Shown here one piece after another: positions 34,993-43,174 of a DNA stretch of 64,000 nt. The stretch covers positions 1 to 64,000 of the forward strand of contig NZ_BBWU01000042.1 of NCBI RefSeq assembly GCF_000974765.1, written 5' to 3'. Position 1 is the first letter of the stretch, and each line of letters starts with the position of its first letter. The stretch is from Sphingomonas changbaiensis NBRC 104936. Lineage in GTDB: Bacteria > Pseudomonadota > Alphaproteobacteria > Sphingomonadales > Sphingomonadaceae. Both the position numbers and the translations under genes were made by a program. A model generated the notes under the pieces. It saw only the letters and a program-made list of their open reading frames with translations. It had not been told where the DNA came from and ran no database searches.

Positions 34993-36359
34993 TCGGCGGG
35001 CATCGCCTTGGGAAAGCGATGGTCGGTCTTGTCCCAGACCAAAGGCGCGCCGCGCGCGAGACGCAAATAGGATTGCAGCGCCCGTCGGGCCGACGCCATC
35101 GCAATGAAGTTCCCGAGCAGCACGCGCGGGATCGAGCGCAACCCTTCGCCAACACCATAAGCATGGGCGACAAAAGCGGCACGGATGAGCAGGCGCCAGA
35201 GCATCAAGCCGGTGCAGAGACCGAACAACATCTCTTCAACGGGGCCGAAAGCCGGCGCCTGGCCCGTCCAGTTCAATACCGCCCAGCTTGCGCCCGAGAG
35301 ATAAGCGCAGAGCAGAACCAAAGCAGCGAGGATCGCGCGCCGGTCTCGGAAACGCATCCAATGCTCGGCAAGGTTGCCGCGCCAGCCGAGCCGCGTCCAG
35401 CCGGAGAGCGCGATGCCCGCCTGCCACCGCGCTTTCTGTCGAACGGCGGCTGGAACCGTATCGGGAAAATGCGCGCGCACCGCGACCGCGGCGCCGCCCT
35501 TCCTGCCCGGCAACCGCACGAAAATACCGCGCCCGCCCATCTCGCGGATGCGCAACCCCAGCTCGTAATCCTCGGTGACGCTGCCCTCGTCGAACGGTGC
35601 GCCATGGGCTTCCGCGATTCGGTCGAGCGCAGCGCGCGCGAAGCCACACCCCACGCCCGCCGACGGCACGGCTGCCCCAATCGCCTCGCGCACGATCAGC
35701 TGTTTGCCGTGGCTCTCTGCAAACTCGTCGGCATAGGTGGAGGACACCGCGCGCGCCCACCATCCGCGCCCGCGCTCGATCAGCGGCAGCACTGGTAGCT
35801 GCACCAGGTCGAAGCGCCCGCAGAGCGCGGCATAGATGCCGATCTCGGCCGCATGGACCACATCTTCGGCGTCGTGCAGCGCGACCGCGACGACGTCGAT
35901 CTCGTCGTCGAGCAGCGCGCGCCACACCGCGTTGAGGTTATCCGCCTTGGTCGTGGGGCCCGGCCGCGAATTGAGCACGGGGCGGACCTTCGCGTCGCCC
36001 GCGGCAACGTGCTGGACGGCCGCCCAGGTCTCCGAGTCATTGGGATAGCAACCGACATAGATGCGGCAATCGGCGTCGGCCCACCGGGCGAGCGCTGTTT
36101 CCAGCATCGGTCCGATCACCGCCCCTTCCTTCCACGCCGGCACGAACACCGCGACGGTTCCGCGACCCGAGAGCCGTTCAGCATCGGCGCGTTTGTGGCG
36201 CGTGTAGACGGCGAGGCGGCGCCACAGCGTCCGCGCCAGCCAGATCAGGTCGATCGCAAGATCGTCGACCCCGCCCAGCGCGATTCCCACCGCCGCGAAC
36301 AGCGCCAGTTCATGCGTCGCCTGGGCGATTGCCCAGACGGCTCCTTCGGCAGCCCCCAT
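34989..36359 (-). CDS. NfrB-like membrane glycosyltransferase
   Basis: A 456-residue family-2 glycosyltransferase. The sequence includes AVFVPAWKEGAVIGPML, CYPNDSET, RPGPTTKADNLN, the NfrB-type HDAEDVVHAAEI, SAGVGCGFARAAL, TEDYELGLRI and QKARWQAGI (QxxRW motif), with a membrane helix at the start and two or three at the end. E. coli NfrB makes a surface glycan and has a C-terminal c-di-GMP-binding MshEN domain; this protein ends before that domain. Acceptor and sugar are unknown. Confidence 0.85.
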   Translation of the reverse strand: MGAAEGAVWAIAQATHELALFAAVGIALGGVDDLAIDLIWLARTLWRRLAVYTRHKRADAERLSGRGTVAVFVPAWKEGAVIGPMLETALARWADADCRIYVGCYPNDSETWAAVQHVAAGDAKVRPVLNSRPGPTTKADNLNAVWRALLDDEIDVVAVALHDAEDVVHAAEIGIYAALCGRFDLVQLPVLPLIERGRGWWARAVSSTYADEFAESHGKQLIVREAIGAAVPSAGVGCGFARAALDRIAEAHGAPFDEGSVTEDYELGLRIREMGGRGIFVRLPGRKGGAAVAVRAHFPDTVPAAVRQKARWQAGIALSGWTRLGWRGNLAEHWMRFRDRRAILAALVLLCAYLSGASWAVLNWTGQAPAFGPVEEMLFGLCTGLMLWRLLIRAAFVAHAYGVGEGLRSIPRVLLGNFIAMASARRALQSYLRLARGAPLVWDKTDHRFPKAMPAE

Positions 36360-36417
36360 GCCGATCCCCCTGCTTCGTTACGGGGTCATCACGAGCTTTG
36401 ACCGACAAAGCAAGCCC

Positions 36418-37551
36418 TTAGCGGGCGAGCGCCTCTTCGGCGGCGGTGAAGGCAGAGCGGCCCTTCGGCGCATTGTCGGGAACGGCGGTCACGAAATAGG
36501 CGACGCCGCGCCCACTCTGCCGATCGATCCAGAGGCCGGAGCGCAGACCATAGGCATCGCCTGAATGCCCGACACGCCTGATCCCATCACCGAACGGATC
36601 GTCCCGGCAGCCAGGCGTCGCAAGGCTATGCACGGCGAGGCCATAGGTGCAGTAATAGCCCTTCTCGGTCTCGCCATTGCGGCCGTCGAACCGCCACTCC
36701 GGCCCGATCAGCAGCGCGACCGACGCGGGCGACAGGAAGCCATCGCCGTCCTTCAGCAGCATCTGCCCGATCCGCGCGAGTCCCGCCGCCGAAATACGCG
36801 CGCCGCCCTGCGGGCTGAACAGCGCGCCATTGCTGCCGGGAACGTAGCGGGTAAGGTCGCACGCCGGATCAGGCGACAGCACCGGGCAATCCGGACGTGT
36901 GCCGTTCAGATCGTCGCGGACGACCGCGCCGTGGCCGTCGCGCAGCACCACCGCGTGCGCGACGGCGGTGTCGCTGCATGTCGTCCAGTTGAAGCAGGCG
37001 TCGATCGCGAGCGGCTCGAACACCAGCCGCGCCATCAAGGCATCGAACCGCTCGCCCGTTGCCGCCTCCATCACCGAGGCGACCACCGGGAAATTGATAT
37101 TGCCGTATCGAAAGAAGCTGCCGGGGGGATGTTCGGCATCCCAGGCCTTTGGGTCGGCCAGCGCCTCGCGGATGGTCTTTCCGAGCGGAATCGCGTAATC
37201 GACATCGTCCTTCAGGCTGGAGCGGTGCGACAGCAACAGCCGAAGCGTGATCGGCCGATCGGGAAAGTTCGGGTTGTGCAGGCTCCAGCCGAGCCAGCGC
37301 GACACGTCGCTGTCGAGGTCGAGCGTCCCTGCCTCGACGAGTCGCATCACGCCCAGCGCGGTGATCAGCTTCGAAATCGACGCGACCCGAACCGGATCGT
37401 CAGCGCCCGCGCCGCGCGCGCTGACTCCGGTGATGCGGTCCCGGTCAAACGCGACCCGCACGGCGACGCTGGCCGGGCTCGGCCGCGGCAGCGAGGCGCA
37501 GGCCGACAGCAAAGCGGTTGCGGCGAGGATCAGGAGCCTTATGCGCATCAT
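36418..37551 (-). CDS. Serine hydrolase / beta-lactamase-fold lipoprotein
   Basis: A 377-residue class C beta-lactamase-like (penicillin-binding-protein-fold) hydrolase. The lipobox is LLSACAS, the active-site Ser is in SISKL (SxxK) and the second motif is YGN. The family includes esterases and D-amino-acid peptidases, so beta-lactam activity should not be assumed. Two adjacent ATG codons (37551 and 37548) are possible starts. It is divergent from the MBL-fold gene, 25 nt apart. Confidence 0.87.
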   Translation of the reverse strand: MMRIRLLILAATALLSACASLPRPSPASVAVRVAFDRDRITGVSARGAGADDPVRVASISKLITALGVMRLVEAGTLDLDSDVSRWLGWSLHNPNFPDRPITLRLLLSHRSSLKDDVDYAIPLGKTIREALADPKAWDAEHPPGSFFRYGNINFPVVASVMEAATGERFDALMARLVFEPLAIDACFNWTTCSDTAVAHAVVLRDGHGAVVRDDLNGTRPDCPVLSPDPACDLTRYVPGSNGALFSPQGGARISAAGLARIGQMLLKDGDGFLSPASVALLIGPEWRFDGRNGETEKGYYCTYGLAVHSLATPGCRDDPFGDGIRRVGHSGDAYGLRSGLWIDRQSGRGVAYFVTAVPDNAPKGRSAFTAAEEALAR

Positions 37552-37576
37552 TTCGGGCGGAGAATGGCGACAGAGC

Positions 37577-38752
37577 ATGGGGCGCGCAATCGGTCGGGTG
37601 TTGAAGTGGCTTGGCACAAGCGTGCTGTTCGCGATCATCGCGGCGTGCCTCGCGATCGTGCTGGTGCCGCCCTTCCTCGACCGCGTCTATTATCGCGGGC
37701 CCGTCAGCAGCCATTTCGACGGCCAGCGCTTCTTCAATCCGGACGGCGACGACACCTTCCGGCCACCAGCAGGACGGAGCCGCGGCGGCTTCCTGCTGCG
37801 GTTCGTGACCGGCAGCGACGACCGCCCGGCCTGGCCCGACAGCGTTCCGGTGACGCCAAGCCGCCCGCCGGCCCGCGTAGAGGGCGAACGGATGCTCGTC
37901 ACCTGGATCGGTCATTCGTCAGTCCTGGTGCAGACCGCCGGCCTCAATATCCTGACCGACCCGGTGTGGAGCGAAACCGCAGGCCCGTTCGGCTTCGGCC
38001 CCCGCCGCGTGACCCGGCCGGGCGTGCGCTTCGAGGACCTGCCCAGGATCGACCTCGTCCTCCTCAGCCACAATCACTACGATCATTTCGACCTGGCGAC
38101 GCTCGAGCGGCTGTGGAAACGCGACCGGCCGCTGATCGTCACGCCGCTCGGCAACGACGCGATCCTGCGCAGCCGCGGCATAGCAAGCTTGGAGCGGGAT
38201 TGGGCCGGACGCGTTCGCGGCCATGGCGGGATCGACGTGGTGGTCACCCGCAACCACCATTGGGATAGCCGCTGGTTCACCGATCGCAACCGTGCGCTCT
38301 GGTCGAGCTTCGTCGTGCGGCTGCCAAGCGGCGGCAATTTGTTTTTCGCCGGCGACACCGGGCTGGGCGACGGTAAATGGCCCGAGGAGGCTGCACGCTA
38401 CGGCCCGATACGCCTTGCGCTCATCCCGATCGGCGCCTTCCGGTTCGAGCCGCACCAGATGTCGATCGGCAGCCATATCGGCCCGATCGACGCCGCGACC
38501 GTGTTCCAGCGCCTCGGCGCCGCCCGCGCGATCGGCATCCATTGGGGCACGTTCCGCCTCAGCTACGAAGCCTATGACACGCCGCCGAAGCTGCTGCGCG
38601 AAGTGATGCGCTGCCGGGGCTATCCGGCGGGCCTGTTCGGCACGGTTGCGATCGGCCGTCCGGTCGAGATCGCACCCTACGCCCCGCCGCCTGCACCGCA
38701 CCCGCTCGGCCCCGCTTGCCTCGACAGCCCGGCCGTGCAAGCGCTCCGCTGA
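37577..38752 (+). CDS. Metallo-beta-lactamase-fold hydrolase
   Basis: A 391-residue membrane-anchored enzyme. One N-terminal helix (about 10-30) precedes an MBL domain with TWIGHSSVLVQ, SHNHYDHFD (metal HxHxDH), HHWDSRW, FAGDTGLGD and GIHWGTF. The pattern matches the UlaG/NAPE-PLD-like group, some members of which cleave phospholipid amides. It is on the opposite strand to the serine hydrolase and precedes the EamA gene by 2 nt. Confidence 0.87.
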   Translation: MGRAIGRVLKWLGTSVLFAIIAACLAIVLVPPFLDRVYYRGPVSSHFDGQRFFNPDGDDTFRPPAGRSRGGFLLRFVTGSDDRPAWPDSVPVTPSRPPARVEGERMLVTWIGHSSVLVQTAGLNILTDPVWSETAGPFGFGPRRVTRPGVRFEDLPRIDLVLLSHNHYDHFDLATLERLWKRDRPLIVTPLGNDAILRSRGIASLERDWAGRVRGHGGIDVVVTRNHHWDSRWFTDRNRALWSSFVVRLPSGGNLFFAGDTGLGDGKWPEEAARYGPIRLALIPIGAFRFEPHQMSIGSHIGPIDAATVFQRLGAARAIGIHWGTFRLSYEAYDTPPKLLREVMRCRGYPAGLFGTVAIGRPVEIAPYAPPPAPHPLGPACLDSPAVQALR

Positions 38753-38754
38753 TC

Positions 38755-39654
38755 ATGCCGTCGTCCAGGTCCATTGCGCTTCCGTTCGCTGCCGCGTGCC
38801 TGGGCATTGCCAGCTACACGGCGATGGACGCGGTGATGAAGGGCCTCTCGCTCTCCATCGGCGCCTATAATGCGACCTTCTGGCGCACGGTCGCCGGCTC
38901 GGTGCTCGGCGGCGCCCTGTTCTTCGGCCGCGGCCTCCCGCTTCCGCCGCGAAGCACGCTGAAGCTGCACTTCCTTCGCGGCGGAATCGTCTCGGTGATG
39001 GCGATCCTATGGTTCTGGGGCATCGCCCGTGTGCCATTGGCAGAGGCGATCGCGCTGTCCTTCATCGCGCCGTTGATCGCGCTCTATCTCGCCAGCCTGA
39101 TCCTCGGCGAGAATATCCGGCCGCAGGCCGTGCTGGGGTCCGTGCTTGGCCTCGCCGGCGTCTCGGTGATGCTGGCGACGCGCGCCGGTGGCCATTACGG
39201 CGCCGACGCGCTGACCGGCGCAGGGGCCATTCTCTGCTCGGCCGTGCTCTACGCCTTCAATCTCGTTTTGATGCGCAAGCAGGCGCTGGTCGCCTCGCCG
39301 GTCGAAGTTGGCTTTTTCCAGAACCTGACGACCGCGCTGTTCCTGCTGCTCGCCGCGCCCTTCTTCGCGGTTGTGCCGGCAATCGAGCATGCGCCGCCGA
39401 TCCTGCTGGCGGCGAGCCTTGCGCTTCTGTCGCTGCTGGTCCTGTCCTGGGCCTATGCGCGCGCCGAGGCGCAGTCGCTGCTGGTCGTCGAATATACCGG
39501 CTTCGGCTGGGGCGCCTTTTTCGGCTGGCTGGTGTTCGGCGAGGCGATCCGCCCGGCCGTGCTCGCCGGGACCGCGCTCATCATTTTCGGCTGCTACATC
39601 GCGGTCCGCGCGCCGCGCAGCCCCAAGGAAATGGCTCTGGAGGCAAATCTGTGA
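38755..39654 (+). CDS. EamA/DMT-family transporter
   Basis: A 299-residue permease with ten hydrophobic helices in two repeated EamA halves (about 5-140 and 150-290). Conserved pieces include MDAVMKGLSLSIG, PLAEAIALSFIAPLIALYLA and LVFGEAIRP. The substrate is unknown. The start follows the MBL gene directly and the stop overlaps the GNAT start (GTGA). Confidence 0.88.
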   Translation: MPSSRSIALPFAAACLGIASYTAMDAVMKGLSLSIGAYNATFWRTVAGSVLGGALFFGRGLPLPPRSTLKLHFLRGGIVSVMAILWFWGIARVPLAEAIALSFIAPLIALYLASLILGENIRPQAVLGSVLGLAGVSVMLATRAGGHYGADALTGAGAILCSAVLYAFNLVLMRKQALVASPVEVGFFQNLTTALFLLLAAPFFAVVPAIEHAPPILLAASLALLSLLVLSWAYARAEAQSLLVVEYTGFGWGAFFGWLVFGEAIRPAVLAGTALIIFGCYIAVRAPRSPKEMALEANL

Positions 39655-40130
39655 CGCTCGACATCCGTTCTGCTCGGCCCGGCGACGAAGCGCAGGTGCT
39701 GCGCCTGATCAAGGCGCTCGCCGCCTATGAGCGCGAACCCGACGCGGTCGAGGCGACCGAAGAGACGCTTCGCGAGACTCTGTTCGGCCCCGGCGCTCAG
39801 GTGTTCGCCTTTCTCGCGGAACGGGACGGCAAGGTCGTCGGCCTGGCGCTGTGGTTCCTCACTTATTCGACCTGGACCGGCCGGCCGAGCCTGTATCTGG
39901 AAGATCTGTTCGTCGACGGTGCCGCGCGCGGGCACGGCGTTGCCCGCGCGCTGATGACTCGGCTCGCGCAGGAAGCGAAGGCGCGGAACTGCGCCCGGAT
40001 GGACTGGGCCGTGCTCGACTGGAACGTCGATGCAATGGCCTTCTACGAGCGGCTCGGCGCGCGTCGGCAGACGGGTTGGGAACCATGGCGGCTGCACGGC
40101 GCGGCGCTCGATCAGCTGGCGGACAGCTGA
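39651..40130 (+). CDS. GNAT-family N-acetyltransferase
   Basis: A 159-residue acetyltransferase. LDIRSARPGDEAQVLRLIKALAAYE opens the fold, LYLEDLFVDGAARGHGVARALM binds acetyl-CoA, and FYERLGARR is the C-terminal motif. It resembles the diamine/thialysine acetyltransferase group (SSAT-like), but the acceptor is not certain. It overlaps both neighbours by 4 and 1 nt. Confidence 0.87.
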   Translation: MTLDIRSARPGDEAQVLRLIKALAAYEREPDAVEATEETLRETLFGPGAQVFAFLAERDGKVVGLALWFLTYSTWTGRPSLYLEDLFVDGAARGHGVARALMTRLAQEAKARNCARMDWAVLDWNVDAMAFYERLGARRQTGWEPWRLHGAALDQLADS

Positions 40131-40444
40131 TGGCCTGGGCGCTGCTGATCCTCGGCGGATTGTTCGAAGTCGGCTTCACCACCTGCCTGCGCTTCGTCGA
40201 GGGGTTCCGCAACCTGCCCTGGACCTTGGGCTTCCTCGTCTCGGTCAGCCTGTCGATGGGGCTGCTGGAAGTCGCCTCGCGCTCGATCCCGATGGGGACG
40301 GCCTATGCGGTCTGGGGCGGGATCGGCGCGGTCGGCACGGTGCTGGTCGGCATCTGGTTCTTCGGCGAGGCGGCGACGCCGGTGCGGATCCTGCTGATCT
40401 TCGGCATCGTCGCCTGCATCGCCGGCCTCAAGCTGATCGCCTGA
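40130..40444 (+). CDS. SMR-family efflux protein, SugE/Gdx-like
   Basis: A 104-residue four-helix small multidrug resistance protein. The essential Glu is in GGLFEVGFTTCLRF and the Gdx-type helix-3 motif is MGTAYAVWGGIGAVGT. SugE/Gdx proteins export guanidinium. I see no guanidine riboswitch; the gene instead overlaps the GNAT stop by 1 nt as the last gene of this operon. Confidence 0.85.
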   Translation: MAWALLILGGLFEVGFTTCLRFVEGFRNLPWTLGFLVSVSLSMGLLEVASRSIPMGTAYAVWGGIGAVGTVLVGIWFFGEAATPVRILLIFGIVACIAGLKLIA

Positions 40445-40964
40445 CGAGGCCCGAGTCCCGCCGTGCGATCAGCGCGATCGGCAGCCCGACCAGCACCATG
40501 TGGGTGAACAGCGTCCCGATCAGCAACGGCAGATTGTTCCTCGGCTTGATCGCGCTGAAGCTGTCGCGCAACCGCGCCAGGAGCTCGCCGCCTTCGGGAG
40601 GAAACTGCCCGCTCGGATGCGCCGCCGAAAGCGGTGCGACGACATAGTTCATCGCCACATACAGGCCGAAGCCATAGATCAGCCCCCACAAAACCGGCCG
40701 TGCGATCAGCGCGGGCCAGTGCCGGGCGGCCCACACGAACACCGCGGCCATGCAGATCGCAATGCCGAAATGGGTGATGAGGCCCAGCAGCGCAGTCGCC
40801 CAGCCGCCCGCCATCGCCTCCGGCCGCCCCAGCCAGCCGGCGGCGACCGACTGCAGCACCTGCTCCGGCGTCAGCCCGAATGGCGGCATGCCGTAGACGA
40901 TGAAGGCGTAGAAAATATCGAGCGCACCCGCGACCAGGCCGCCTTTGATGATTGCCGAACGCAT
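40428..40964 (-). CDS. Hypothetical membrane protein
   Basis: A 178-residue protein with about four helices (near 5-25, 50-80, 90-110, 150-170). The sequence GMPPFGLTPEQVLQSVAAGWLG and LYVAMNYVVAPLSA recurs in uncharacterised proteobacterial membrane proteins. No function is known to me. Its 3' end overlaps the SMR gene by 17 nt on the other strand. Confidence 0.7.
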   Translation of the reverse strand: MRSAIIKGGLVAGALDIFYAFIVYGMPPFGLTPEQVLQSVAAGWLGRPEAMAGGWATALLGLITHFGIAICMAAVFVWAARHWPALIARPVLWGLIYGFGLYVAMNYVVAPLSAAHPSGQFPPEGGELLARLRDSFSAIKPRNNLPLLIGTLFTHMVLVGLPIALIARRDSGLVRRSA

Positions 40965-41068
40965 TGCCCCTCCCCCCTGTGGTGTCGGCGCACGCTAACG
41001 GCGGGCGAACGGACTGCACGAGCCGTTCGACGAACGACATGGGGAGTCGGGCGAAGGTCGGGAGGGGG

Positions 41069-41089
41069 CGGCGTGGCCGAGCCACGCCG
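41069..41089. repeat. Perfect 9-bp hairpin
   Basis: CGGCGTGGC, loop CGA, GCCACGCCG. It lies in the gap between the membrane-protein gene and the tRNA. Confidence 0.6.
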
Positions 41090-41132
41090 TCGGTCCTCGC
41101 TGAGGCGAGGCCGGCCGAGCTTGCGCATGGTC

Positions 41133-41153
41133 GAAATAGCTGCAGGCTATTTC
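41133..41153. terminator. Hairpin downstream of tRNA-Gly
   Basis: An 8-bp perfect stem (GAAATAGC, loop TGCAG, GCTATTTC) 15 nt past the tRNA 3' end on the minus strand. No strong T-run follows, so its role as terminator is moderate. Confidence 0.55.
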
Positions 41154-41168
41154 TCGCCTGCGCTGCGC

Positions 41169-41243
<75 letters not shown>

Positions 41244-41369
41244 TCTGGCGTCAGCCCCGGACAAGCGGGGCGGGTGAGGCGGCGCCAATAGCGGGGTCCG
41301 TCCCCCCACGCAAGCCCCTTGGCAGCGCGCCCCTTTCCACCACATAGGGGCGGCAACAACGGAGCAGAC

Positions 41370-42281
41370 ATGGCCAGTTTGGGACTGAGCGCCGCCGAGA
41401 AGGAAGCGATCGACGCATTCAAGCGCGACGTCGTCGAGCCATCGATGACGCAGCTCGTCATCCTCGATTTCTGGGCGGAATGGTGCGGGCCATGCAAGGC
41501 GCTGACGCCGGTGCTGGAGAAGGTCGCGGCCGACTATGCCGATCGCGGCGTGGTGCTGAAGAAGATCAACGTCGATGAGAATCAGATGATCGCGGCGCAA
41601 TTCCGCGTTCAGTCGATCCCGACCGTCTATGCGCTGTTCCAGGGCCAGCTGGTCGCGGACCTGACCCCAGCGCGCACCGAAAAGCAGCTCGGCCAGTATC
41701 TCGACCAGCTGCTGAAGCAGCTGCCGATCCAGGGCGAGGCGCAGGCGCTTGAGGCCGAGCTGGAGCCGCTGATCGCGATGGGCGAGCAGGTGCTGGCCGA
41801 GGGCGATTCGGAGCGCGCCGTCGGCATCTTCAGCCAGCTGCGCGAGATGGCGCCCGAGGACCCGGCGGTAATCTCCGGCCTCGCACGCGCGCTGGTCGGC
41901 ACCGGCCAGGCCGACGAGGCCGCCGCCGTGGTCGAGGCGCTTCCCGAAGCAGCGCGCAAGGACGCGGCCGTGGCGCGCGCGGAAAGCGCGATCGCCCTCG
42001 CCCGCGAAGCCCGGCCGGTCGACGATCTCGCGCCGCTGCAACAGCGCGTGACTGCCAATCCGGCCGATCTCGACGCGCGCTATGAGCTCGCCGGCGGTCT
42101 GATGGCGGCGGGCGATCGCGACGGCGCTGCCGACCAGCTGCTCGCGATCATCGAGGCGGACAAGGGCTGGAACGAAGGCGCCGCGCGCAGCCGGCTGCTG
42201 AAGCTGATGGAGGTCGTCGGCCTGGAAGACCCCTGGACCGCCGCCACCCGTCGCCGTCTCTCCGCGCTGCTGTTCACCTGA
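41370..42281 (+). CDS. cnoX: Thioredoxin-fold co-chaperone with TPR (CnoX/YbbN-like)
   Basis: A 303-residue protein with an N-terminal thioredoxin domain and a C-terminal helical TPR-like region (about 130-300). The CXXC motif is WCGPCK, so the catalytic site is intact, unlike E. coli CnoX (SXXC). Family members protect proteins from bleach oxidation and pass them to GroEL. The stop overlaps the next start by 1 nt. Confidence 0.88.
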   Translation: MASLGLSAAEKEAIDAFKRDVVEPSMTQLVILDFWAEWCGPCKALTPVLEKVAADYADRGVVLKKINVDENQMIAAQFRVQSIPTVYALFQGQLVADLTPARTEKQLGQYLDQLLKQLPIQGEAQALEAELEPLIAMGEQVLAEGDSERAVGIFSQLREMAPEDPAVISGLARALVGTGQADEAAAVVEALPEAARKDAAVARAESAIALAREARPVDDLAPLQQRVTANPADLDARYELAGGLMAAGDRDGAADQLLAIIEADKGWNEGAARSRLLKLMEVVGLEDPWTAATRRRLSALLFT

Positions 42282-42910
42282 TGGGCGAGATCACGCGCCT
42301 GTCCATCTTCCCCTTGGGCGGTGCGCTGCTGTTTCCGCGCATGCAGCTGCCGCTGCACATTTTCGAGCCGCGCTACCGCGCCCTGGTCAGCGATGCGATG
42401 GCGCGCGACCGCCGCATCGGCATGATCCAGCCACGTCCCGGGCCGGAAGGCGACGAGTCGCCGCCCTTGTTCGACGTGGGCTGCCTTGGCCGCATCGCCC
42501 ATGTCGAGGCGCTTGACGACGGCCGCTACAATATCGTGCTGGAAGGCGTGGCGAAGTTCCGCCTCCGTTCCGAGCTCGCCGTCACGACGCCGTTCCGCCA
42601 GATCGAAGCCGAGCTGGAGGAAGACGTGCCCGCCGAACCCCTGGCGCTCGCCCAACGCGCCTCGCTGGAAGCCGAATCGCGCCGCTACGCCGACGCCCAG
42701 GGCTATGCGGTCGACTGGAACGCCGTCTCGCGCCTGGACGATGAGTCGCTGGTCAACGGGATCGCCCAGATCGCGCCGTTCGACGTCGCGGCCAAGCAGG
42801 CGCTGCTGGAAGCTGCCAATCTGGAGGAGCGCACCGAGCTGGTCATCCAGCTGATGCAGTTCTTCGGCCGCCACGCCGGCGACCATGACGATCCGGTGAC
42901 GCTGCAATGA
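42281..42910 (+). CDS. LON peptidase substrate-binding domain protein
   Basis: A 209-residue protein made of the N-terminal domain of Lon proteases alone. [31 protein letters not shown] is the family start. It has no ATPase or protease domain. The role is unknown, possibly in proteolysis adaptors. It overlaps both neighbours and belongs to the cnoX operon. Confidence 0.9.
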   Translation: MGEITRLSIFPLGGALLFPRMQLPLHIFEPRYRALVSDAMARDRRIGMIQPRPGPEGDESPPLFDVGCLGRIAHVEALDDGRYNIVLEGVAKFRLRSELAVTTPFRQIEAELEEDVPAEPLALAQRASLEAESRRYADAQGYAVDWNAVSRLDDESLVNGIAQIAPFDVAAKQALLEAANLEERTELVIQLMQFFGRHAGDHDDPVTLQ

Positions 42911-43098
42911 TCGACGAAAAGCTGCTCGACATCCTGGTCTGCCCCGTCACGCGCACCAGGCTGCGCTATGACGAAGCCGCGCAGGAGCTGATCTCCGAAG
43001 CCGCCGGCCTGGCGTATCCCATCCGCGACGGCGTGCCCGTCATGCTGCCGGACGAAGCGCGGCACCTGGCTTCCCCTCCCGCTTGCGGGAGGGGCTAG
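42907..43098 (+). CDS. Trm112 family protein (YcaR-like), with a repeat-encoded tail
   Basis: A 63-residue protein. [25 protein letters not shown] and the ending [17 protein letters not shown] are typical, though only one Cys of the zinc-binding pattern is visible. The last eight residues (SPPACGRG) and the stop lie in the palindromic repeat at 43073-43172. Family members partner methyltransferases. The ATG overlaps the previous stop. Confidence 0.87.
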   Translation: MIDEKLLDILVCPVTRTRLRYDEAAQELISEAAGLAYPIRDGVPVMLPDEARHLASPPACGRG

Positions 43099-43172
43099 GG
43101 GAGGGAACACTTCTTCCGCTCCGTCCAATTGACGGCTGGCCCACCCCCGCCCCTCCCGCAAGCGGGAGGGGA
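43073..43172. repeat. Paired GC-rich palindromes after the Trm112 gene
   Basis: Two inverted copies of CCCTCCCGCTTGCGGGAGGG flank a 50-bp centre. The left copy supplies the Trm112 tail and stop; the right copy ends 3 nt before the ubiH stop. The same core recurs at 56799-56816. Confidence 0.85.
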
Positions 43173-43174
43173 GA

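Larger units (their letters stand above)
40965..41168. other. Intergenic region without a gene
   Basis: No ORF with support. It holds several perfect GC-rich stems (for example 41069-41089) and the hairpin at 41133-41153, which are probably transcript-end structures for the tRNA. ORFs across it on both strands are short and have no family features. Confidence 0.6.

Noticed and set aside
36418-37551. Calling the serine hydrolase a resistance beta-lactamase
   Set aside because: The fold and SxxK/YxN motifs occur in esterases and peptidases; nothing in the sequence shows beta-lactam activity.
39655-40130. Guanidine riboswitch before the SugE-like gene
   Set aside because: The gene overlaps the GNAT stop by one base and has no leader.
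40965-41168. A coding gene in the gap before tRNA-Gly
   Set aside because: Short ORFs there lack ribosome binding sites and family features; the DNA is dominated by hairpins.
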